Part shown: piece by piece, positions 59,385 through 64,000 of the stretch | How positions within the stretch are numbered: the stretch's first letter is position 1 | Layout: every line of letters starts with the position of its first letter | Origin: AC-32 sp963788215 | GTDB taxonomy: Bacteria > Actinomycetota > Thermoleophilia > Gaiellales > Gaiellaceae | Length of the DNA: 64,000 bases | NCBI GenBank assembly: GCA_963788215.1 | Contig: CAWBFX010000008.1 | Span: 124,001 to 188,000 of the forward strand | Direction: 5' to 3' | Program-made: the position numbers and the translations under genes | The notes under the pieces: generated by a model | The model's input: the letters and a program-made list of their open reading frames with translations, nothing else | Database searches by the model: none | What the model was told of the DNA's origin: nothing

Positions 59385-59418
59385 CGCGTGAGTGTCGTCG
59401 GGCACCGGGCGGGCGGAA

Positions 59419-59853
59419 TCATAGTGTGCCCACGCGCGAAATCGCCTTCTCGGCCATCTCCCGCTCCCCTTTGTACGCCAGCAGCTTCGGGGCCTCGTCG
59501 AGCGGCAGCCAGCGCGCCTCGTCGACTTCGTGCGCCGTCGCCGGCGCAAGGTTGCCCAGCCGGCCGCCGGAGTAGCGCAGCAGGAAAAAGCTGACGACCT
59601 TGAAGATGCGCTCCCCGCCCCAGGTGTAGACGTAGCGCACGTCGCCCAGCTTTTCGACGAGTCGCGCTTCCACGCCGGTCTCCTCGGCCACCTCGCGGAG
59701 CGCGGTCGCGTCGGCCTTCTCGCCGGGGCCGATGTTCCCCTTCGGCAGGGCCCAGACGCCCGGCTCCTTGCCTGCCGGACGGATCGCAGCCATCGCCCAG
59801 CGGCCGCGCAGCCGCCGCACGACGACTCCGCCGGCCGAGAACTCCCTGCGCAC
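59419..59853 (-). CDS. Nudix hydrolase
   Basis: A 144-residue pyrophosphohydrolase. The Nudix box is GPGEKADATALREVAEETGVEA (GX5EX7REUXEEXGU), about residues 42-63. The N-terminal SAGGVVVRRL and PAGKEPGVWALPKGNI resemble MutT/Ap4A-type members. GTG 59853 precedes this strand directly. A TTACAA-like hexamer lies close upstream, but the match to the leaderless pattern is imperfect. The substrate is not determinable. Confidence 0.85.
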   Translation of the reverse strand: MRREFSAGGVVVRRLRGRWAMAAIRPAGKEPGVWALPKGNIGPGEKADATALREVAEETGVEARLVEKLGDVRYVYTWGGERIFKVVSFFLLRYSGGRLGNLAPATAHEVDEARWLPLDEAPKLLAYKGEREMAEKAISRVGTL

Positions 59854-59896
59854 AAACCCTTTGTAACACAGTGTTACTTGGCCGGGTTCGCACTCG

Positions 59897-59926
59897 TTGC
59901 ACAGCGCGGCGTAGAGCGGTTATCAT
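59897..59926 (+). promoter_or_regulatory. groESL promoter
   Basis: TTGCAC (59897-59902) and TATCAT (59921-59926) are 18 bases apart, predicting a start near 59932 at the first base of the CIRCE element. Confidence 0.6.
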
Positions 59927-59930
59927 GGCG

Positions 59931-59957
59931 TTGGCACTCAGACCCTTTGAGTGCCAG
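59931..59957 (+). promoter_or_regulatory. CIRCE operator (HrcA-binding site)
   Basis: TTGGCACTC-N9-GAGTGCCAG matches the CIRCE consensus TTAGCACTC-N9-GAGTGCTAA with the exact 9-base spacer. Paired changes (A to G, T to C) keep the symmetry. It overlaps the predicted transcription start, so HrcA would block groESL until heat shock. Confidence 0.9.
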
Positions 59958-59995
59958 CAGTTGTCACAAAGTCACGATCCAAGGAGGAGGGCTGG

Positions 59996-60334
59996 ATGGA
60001 TTTGCAGCCACTGGGCGACCGCTTGATTGTCGAGGTCCTCGAAGACGAGGAGCAGACCGTCAGCGGCATCGTCTTGCCTGACACCGCCAAGGAGAAGCCG
60101 CAGCGCGGCCGCGTGCTCGCGGTCGGCCCGGGCGCCCGCAACGACAAGGGCGAAGTCGTCCCGATGGAAGTCGGCGAGGGCGACGAGATCATCTTCTCGA
60201 AGTACGGCGGCACGGAGATCAAGCTCGGCGTCGACGAGGTTCTGATCCTGCGCGAGTCAGATGTGCTCGCGAAGGTCACCAAGTCGGGCGCCAAGAAGAC
60301 CAAGAAGAAGGAGCTGGCGGGCGCAAGCGCCTAG
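59996..60334 (+). CDS. groES: co-chaperonin GroES
   Basis: A 112-residue GroES that caps the GroEL cavity. The N-terminus is LQPLGDRLIVEVLEDEEQTVSGIVLPDTAKEKPQRG with the mobile loop, and GDEIIFSKYGGTEIKLG is typical. It carries a Lys-rich C-terminal extension (TKSGAKKTKKKELAGASA) beyond the usual end. ATG 59996 has AAGGAGGAGG about 6 bases upstream. Confidence 0.95.
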   Translation: MDLQPLGDRLIVEVLEDEEQTVSGIVLPDTAKEKPQRGRVLAVGPGARNDKGEVVPMEVGEGDEIIFSKYGGTEIKLGVDEVLILRESDVLAKVTKSGAKKTKKKELAGASA

Positions 60335-60354
60335 CCGGAGACGGAGGTATTTGA

Positions 60355-61980
60355 ATGGCACATAAGGAGTTGAAGTTCAGTGAGGACGCGCGGCGCTCCC
60401 TCGAGCGTGGCGTGAACATCCTCGCCGACGCGGTCAAGGTCACCCTGGGGCCGAAGGGCCGCTACGTCGTGCTCGACAAGAAGTTCGGCGCGCCGACGAT
60501 CACGAACGACGGCGTCACCATCGCCCGTGAGATCGAGGTCGAGGACGTGTTCGAGAACCAGGGCGCGCAGCTCGTCCGCGAGGTCGCGACCGAGACCAAC
60601 GACAAGGCCGGCGACGGCACGACGACGGCGACCATCCTCGCCCAGGCGATCGTCCGCGAGGGCCTGAAGAACGTGGCCGCCGGTGCGAACCCGATGGGGC
60701 TCAAGCGCGGCATCGAGCAGGCCGTCGACTCGGTCGTCGAGAACCTGCAGAAGCAGTCGAAGGAGATCTCGGGCAAGGAGGACATCGCCCGGGTCGCCAC
60801 GATCTCCTCGCGCGAGCGCGACATCGGCGACGCCATCTCCGACGCGATCGAGAAGGTCGGCAAGGACGGCGTCGTCAACGTGGAGGAGGGCCAGACCCTT
60901 GGGCTCGAGCTCGAGTTCACCGAGGGCATGCAGTTCGACAAGGGCTACCTCTCGCCGTACATGATCACCGACGCCGAGCGCATGGAGGCCGTCCTCGAGG
61001 AGCCGTACATCCTGGTCGCGAACCAGAAGATCGGCGCCGTCAAGGACCTCCTGCCCGTGCTCGAGCAGGTGATCCAGTCCGGCCGGCCGCTGCTGATCGT
61101 GGCCGAGGACGTCGAGGGCGAGTCGCTCGCGACGATCGTGGTCAACAAGCTCCGCGGCACCTTCCAGGCCGTCGCGGTCAAGGCACCGGGCTTCGGCGAC
61201 CGCCGCAAGCGCATGCTCGAGGACATTGCGATCCTCACGGGCGCCGAGGTGATCACGGAAGAGCTGGGCCTCAAGCTCGAGAACACGAAGCTCGCTCAGC
61301 TCGGCAAGGCCCGCCGCGTCGTCATCGACAAGGACTCGACGACGATCATCGACGGTGCCGGCGACTCCGATGGGATCAAGGGCCGCATCAAGCAGCTGAA
61401 GGCCGAGATCGAGAACACCGACTCGGACTTCGACCGCGAGAAGCTCCAGGAACGGCTCGCGAAGCTGGCCGGCGGTGTCGCGGTCGTCAAGGTCGGCGCT
61501 TCGACCGAGACCGAGATGAAGGAGAAGAAGCACCGCGTCGAGGACGCGCTCGAGGCCACTCGGGCCGCTCTCGAGGAGGGCATCGTGCCCGGCGGCGGTG
61601 TCGCGCTCCTGAACGCGGCCAAGTCGATCAAGGTCGACTCGACCGAGGACGACGAACGGACGGGCTCGGCGATCATCAGGCGCGCGCTCGAGGAGCCGCT
61701 TCGGCAGCTCTCCGAGAACGCGGGCCTCGAGGGCTCGGTCGTCGTCGGCAAGGTCCGCGACGCGAAGGTCGGCCACGGCCTGAACGTCGACACGGGCGAG
61801 GTCGAAGACCTGGTTGCGAGCGGGATCATCGATCCGACCAAGGTCACGCGGCTGGCGCTGCAGAACGCCGCGTCGATCGCGAAGAACATCCTCACCACCG
61901 AGGCGATCGTCGCCGAGCCGCCGGAGAAGAACCCGGTCGGCGCCGGCGCCGGAATGCCCGACATGGGCGGGATGATGTAA
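60355..61980 (+). CDS. groEL: chaperonin GroEL
   Basis: A 541-residue ATP-dependent folding chaperonin. Conserved features include VTLGPKGRYVVLDKKFGAPTITNDGVT, GDGTTTATILAQAIVREG (ATP site), VVAEDVEGESLATIVVNKLRG-like apical segments, VPGGGVALLNA and the Gly/Met C-terminus GMPDMGGMM. It is co-transcribed with groES (20-base gap, GGAG upstream). The stop is followed 4 bases later by the GGGGGAA-core hairpin. Confidence 0.97.
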   Translation: MAHKELKFSEDARRSLERGVNILADAVKVTLGPKGRYVVLDKKFGAPTITNDGVTIAREIEVEDVFENQGAQLVREVATETNDKAGDGTTTATILAQAIVREGLKNVAAGANPMGLKRGIEQAVDSVVENLQKQSKEISGKEDIARVATISSRERDIGDAISDAIEKVGKDGVVNVEEGQTLGLELEFTEGMQFDKGYLSPYMITDAERMEAVLEEPYILVANQKIGAVKDLLPVLEQVIQSGRPLLIVAEDVEGESLATIVVNKLRGTFQAVAVKAPGFGDRRKRMLEDIAILTGAEVITEELGLKLENTKLAQLGKARRVVIDKDSTTIIDGAGDSDGIKGRIKQLKAEIENTDSDFDREKLQERLAKLAGGVAVVKVGASTETEMKEKKHRVEDALEATRAALEEGIVPGGGVALLNAAKSIKVDSTEDDERTGSAIIRRALEEPLRQLSENAGLEGSVVVGKVRDAKVGHGLNVDTGEVEDLVASGIIDPTKVTRLALQNAASIAKNILTTEAIVAEPPEKNPVGAGAGMPDMGGMM

Positions 61981-61984
61981 GGAG

Positions 61985-62011
61985 CACGGGGGAACCCCTG
62001 GTTCCCCCGTG
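61985..62011. repeat. GGGGGAA-core perfect hairpin, copy 2
   Basis: CACGGGGGAACC (61985-61996) and its exact reverse complement (62000-62011) flank a 3-base loop, 4 bases after the groEL stop. It has the same stem and loop length as the copy after nuoI, with compensating base changes. Confidence 0.7.
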
Positions 62012-62303
62012 TGCCCCCTCCTTGCGGGGCGGCCCCGGTCGGTTCAGCGTTTCAAGAGCCGGCCGGGGCTTTCGCACTTCAGGCGAGCGTTGTGTGCCTC
62101 CCGCCGGGCAAAGCCCGGCTCCGGCGGCCAGCCGTTGCTAGTCCATGTGCTTCGCCGGAACGCAGGCCCGCGGCCGACTCTAGTGACAGGGACGGTCGCC
62201 CAGCCGAGGGGACTCATCTGTGTCATAGGGGCGCCGAAGCGCGTTGGCCGTAGAGTCCTGCTACGAAGTCGGGGGCCGGGCGGCGGCCCCGCGGGCTTAT
62301 GGG
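62012..62303 (+). other. GC-rich structured spacer of unknown function
   Basis: No gene was recognised in this stretch. It contains several stems, including GCCGGGC-AAA-GCCCGGC and a longer imperfect pairing of CCCCGGTCGG with CCGGCCGGGG. It lies between the groEL hairpin and a second hairpin, upstream of a separate promoter for the next gene. It could encode a structured RNA or be read-through/processing sequence. Confidence 0.35.
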
Positions 62304-62337
62304 AGGACCGGGCGCCGAGCGCCTGGTCCTCGTCTTT
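62304..62337 (+). terminator. terminator-like hairpin upstream of the membrane-protein promoter
   Basis: AGGACCGGGCGC (62304-62315) pairs with GCGCCTGGTCCT (62319-62330) over 12 positions (one G-T) with a 3-base loop, followed by CGTCTTT. It ends transcription entering from the groESL side, before the promoter at 62344. Confidence 0.7.
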
Positions 62338-62343
62338 CCCCCC

Positions 62344-62372
62344 TTGAAGGGTCGGCTCCACTTTCGTAGATT
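62344..62372 (+). promoter_or_regulatory. sigma-70-type promoter
   Basis: TTGAAG (62344-62349) and TAGATT (62367-62372) are separated by 17 bases. Transcription would begin near 62379, leaving a short leader with GGAAGGGG ahead of TTG 62412. Confidence 0.65.
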
Positions 62373-62411
62373 TTCAGGTAGCGGCCTGCAAACGTCTGGA
62401 AGGGGTCTCCC

Positions 62412-62993
62412 TTGGATACGTACCACTACGTTCTCTACGTTCACCTGCTCTCGCTCTTCGTCGGCATTGGCGCAGCTGCGGTCCTTTCCGTCTGCCTCTT
62501 CCAGCTTCGAGGCGCGCGTGAGCTGACGGACGCGCTGCCGTGGGGGCGGGTCGCCGGCAAGACCGGGCGGATGTTCCCGATCGCGATCCTCGGCCTCTTT
62601 GGCTCGGGCGCGTACATGACGAGCGACGTCTGGACGTGGAGCACCGGGTGGATCCAGGTCGGCATCGCGGCTCTCGTCGTGCTCGCGATCCAGGGGCCCG
62701 TGATCGCCGAGCGCTCGGGCAAGAAGCTCGAGCACGCCCTCCGCGAGAACGGTCCCGGACCGCTCGGGGAGAACGCGCGGCGGATGACCCGCTACCCCGG
62801 ACTGTGGGTGACCGAGTTCAGCGCGATCGGTCTCGTGCTCGCGATCGTCTGGAACATGACGACGAAAGCAGGCACCGGCACCGCCATCGCCGCGGCGCTC
62901 ATCGGCTACGGCGTCGGGGCGTCGCTCGGCCTCTTCTTCACCAGGGCGCCGGCCGCCGAGACCGAGGCCGTGGCGTCGCCCACCGGCTCGTAG
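62412..62993 (+). CDS. four-helix integral membrane protein
   Basis: A 193-residue membrane protein with helices at about 6-30 (YVLYVHLLSLFVGIGAAAVL), 50-70, 78-100 and 135-180. HVHLL-type and REN segments lie at helix ends. It resembles DUF2269-like proteins but the match is loose. TTG 62412 has a GGAAGGGG Shine-Dalgarno. A gap of 4 bases separates its stop from the end of the opposing MFS gene. Function is unknown. Confidence 0.6.
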   Translation: MDTYHYVLYVHLLSLFVGIGAAAVLSVCLFQLRGARELTDALPWGRVAGKTGRMFPIAILGLFGSGAYMTSDVWTWSTGWIQVGIAALVVLAIQGPVIAERSGKKLEHALRENGPGPLGENARRMTRYPGLWVTEFSAIGLVLAIVWNMTTKAGTGTAIAAALIGYGVGASLGLFFTRAPAAETEAVASPTGS

Positions 62994-62997
62994 CGCT

Positions 62998-64000
62998 CTA
63001 ACGGGACTCGGTGGCGGGCGCGGCTGCCGGCGCGCGCATGCGCATCAGCGTTGCGGCCGCGAGCGCGCCCACGGCCACCGTGACGCAGCCGGCGATCAGG
63101 ATCGCGTTGAGGCCGCTCACGAACGCGACCGAAGCGGCATGCGCGACCGAGGGCTTGCCTCCCGCGGCCCGAACCCCGGTTGAGGCGACGGCCTGTCCAA
63201 GGTCGTGGCCGCGCGGGCCGAGGTTCGAGACCAGCGAGCTCGTCGCCCGCCGCTCGAGCACCGCTCCGAGCGCTGCCACTCCGACCGCGACGCCCGTCAG
63301 CCGGAAAGCGTTGTTGACGCCGGACGCCATTCCGGTACGGGACGGGTCGACGACACGCAGAGCCGCCCCGGCGATGGCCGGGTTCGCGAGGCCGATGCCG
63401 ATCCCGGCGACGATCAGGCCGGCGAGAAGGGCCGTCCACGACGAGTCTGCGGTGAGGCCGTGCATCAGGAGGAGCGCAACGGCGACGAGCCCGAGACCGA
63501 TCGCGATCTGCAGCCACAGCGACGCGGCCGGAGCGAACTTCCGCATCAGGATCGGCACCGCGAAGACGAACGCGGTCAGCGGGAGGAAGCGGACTCCCGC
63601 GCCCAGAGGCCCGAACCCGAGCACGTCCTGGAGGTAGATCGAGAGGTACGGAAAGAGCGCGAACATCCCGGAGCCGATGCAGAACGTTGCGATCGAGACG
63701 CCGAGAAACGCCGGCTGGCGGAACAACGTCATATCGAGCATCGGCCGCTCCTGCATCAGCTCGACGAAGACGAAGACGACCAGCAAGACGGCCCCGCCGA
63801 TCAGGCTGGCGAGGATGAGCGCGCTGCTCCAGCCGCTGGAGTTGCCCCGCAGGAGCCCGAAGACGATCAGGAACAGCGCCGCGGAGAGCGTGAGCAACCC
63901 CCAGAGGTCGGCCCGCACGGCGCCTTCGTCCCGCGACTCGTTCATCCGCGTCAGCGCCACCACCAGCGCGAACGCGCCTACGGGCACGTTCACGAAGAAG
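62998..64000 (-). CDS. MFS exporter, DHA2 family, N-terminus outside the window
   Basis: The C-terminal 334 or so residues of a drug/proton antiporter. The sequence enters in a region typical of TM6 (FFVNVPVGAFALVVALTRM). It continues through helices such as LWGLLTLSAALFLIVFGLL, MFALFPYLSIYLQDVLGFGPLGAGVRFLP and GIGIGLANPAIAGAALRVVDPSRTGMASGVNNAFRLTG (motif C/antiporter-like region). The gene continues past position 64000. It is a different paralogue from the exporter at 50.8 kb. Confidence 0.85.
   Translation of the reverse strand, partial: FFVNVPVGAFALVVALTRMNESRDEGAVRADLWGLLTLSAALFLIVFGLLRGNSSGWSSALILASLIGGAVLLVVFVFVELMQERPMLDMTLFRQPAFLGVSIATFCIGSGMFALFPYLSIYLQDVLGFGPLGAGVRFLPLTAFVFAVPILMRKFAPAASLWLQIAIGLGLVAVALLLMHGLTADSSWTALLAGLIVAGIGIGLANPAIAGAALRVVDPSRTGMASGVNNAFRLTGVAVGVAALGAVLERRATSSLVSNLGPRGHDLGQAVASTGVRAAGGKPSVAHAASVAFVSGLNAILIAGCVTVAVGALAAATLMRMRAPAAAPATESR

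Noticed and set aside
62012..62303. Known structured RNA (RNase P RNA, tmRNA, SRP RNA, TPP, cobalamin or c-di-AMP riboswitch)
   Set aside because: The conserved core sequences of these RNAs were looked for by eye on both strands and not found. The region is reported only as unexplained.
1..64000. CRISPR arrays, transposons, prophage, integrases or tRNA-linked islands
   Set aside because: No spaced direct repeats, transposase or integrase motifs, or tRNA-like sequences were recognised. Composition and gene order look like ordinary chromosome.

Overview
The window is GC-rich, densely coding DNA from an actinobacterium. A complete 14-gene nuo cluster, a mycothiol/thioredoxin-type ArsC, an actinobacterial-style pyruvate dehydrogenase set, abundant GTG starts and apparent leaderless promoters together suggest the Thermoleophilia (Gaiellales/Solirubrobacterales-like). 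That placement is inference; no rRNA is present to test it. No tRNA, rRNA, CRISPR array, insertion sequence or prophage was recognised.

Layout. 1-10 kb: an M20 peptidase, a DUF1385 protein, and an NAD-salvage pair (nicotinate phosphoribosyltransferase and a nicotinamidase-like hydrolase coupled to a two-lobed retropepsin-like protease). These are followed by an O-methyltransferase, a short FtsH, methylmalonyl-CoA epimerase, an ECF-type sigma factor and a YchF-like GTPase. 9.3-10.1 kb: a small arsenic locus (arsR-arsC) with a 16-residue Cys/Gly micropeptide transcribed divergently. 10-22 kb: a YhaM-like nuclease, a DUF1015 gene (broken), an IMPase/FBPase, DUF72, a metallophosphoesterase, an FtsX-type ABC exporter, Mrp, an Ldh_2 dehydrogenase, and a four-gene operon (UPF0173, a 91-residue protein, DUF1028, cupin-TPR). 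22.9-36.9 kb: nuoA to nuoN on the minus strand. 37-40 kb: an ErpA/IscA-type Fe-S carrier, ferredoxin-NADP reductase and fumarase. 40-48.7 kb: mostly exported proteins (S1 protease, two large BNR/Asp-box proteins with His-Gly tails, a lipoprotein and another secreted protein), plus lipA. 48.8-55 kb: an HD-GYP protein, a TMEM175 channel, an MFS exporter, lipB, a tandem cyclase and an AlkZ-like protein. 55-58.7 kb: pyruvate/2-oxoacid dehydrogenase E1 alpha, E1 beta and E2, whose lipoyl domain is a likely client of LipA/LipB. 58.8-64 kb: a zinc-ribbon protein, ASCH, Nudix, CIRCE-controlled groESL, an unexplained structured spacer, a membrane protein and a partial MFS gene.

Sequence grammar. Within operons, start and stop codons overlap as NTGA. 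In nuoC and nuoE the overlapping start appears to be CTG. First genes of transcription units repeatedly carry TA[G/C]NNT 6-9 bases before the start codon and no Shine-Dalgarno, which fits leaderless transcription. Five convergent pairs end on one shared CTAG. Nine conserved reading frames break, all in the +1 direction. Residual single-base insertions in the assembly are the simplest explanation, so the affected genes are annotated as probably intact in the organism.
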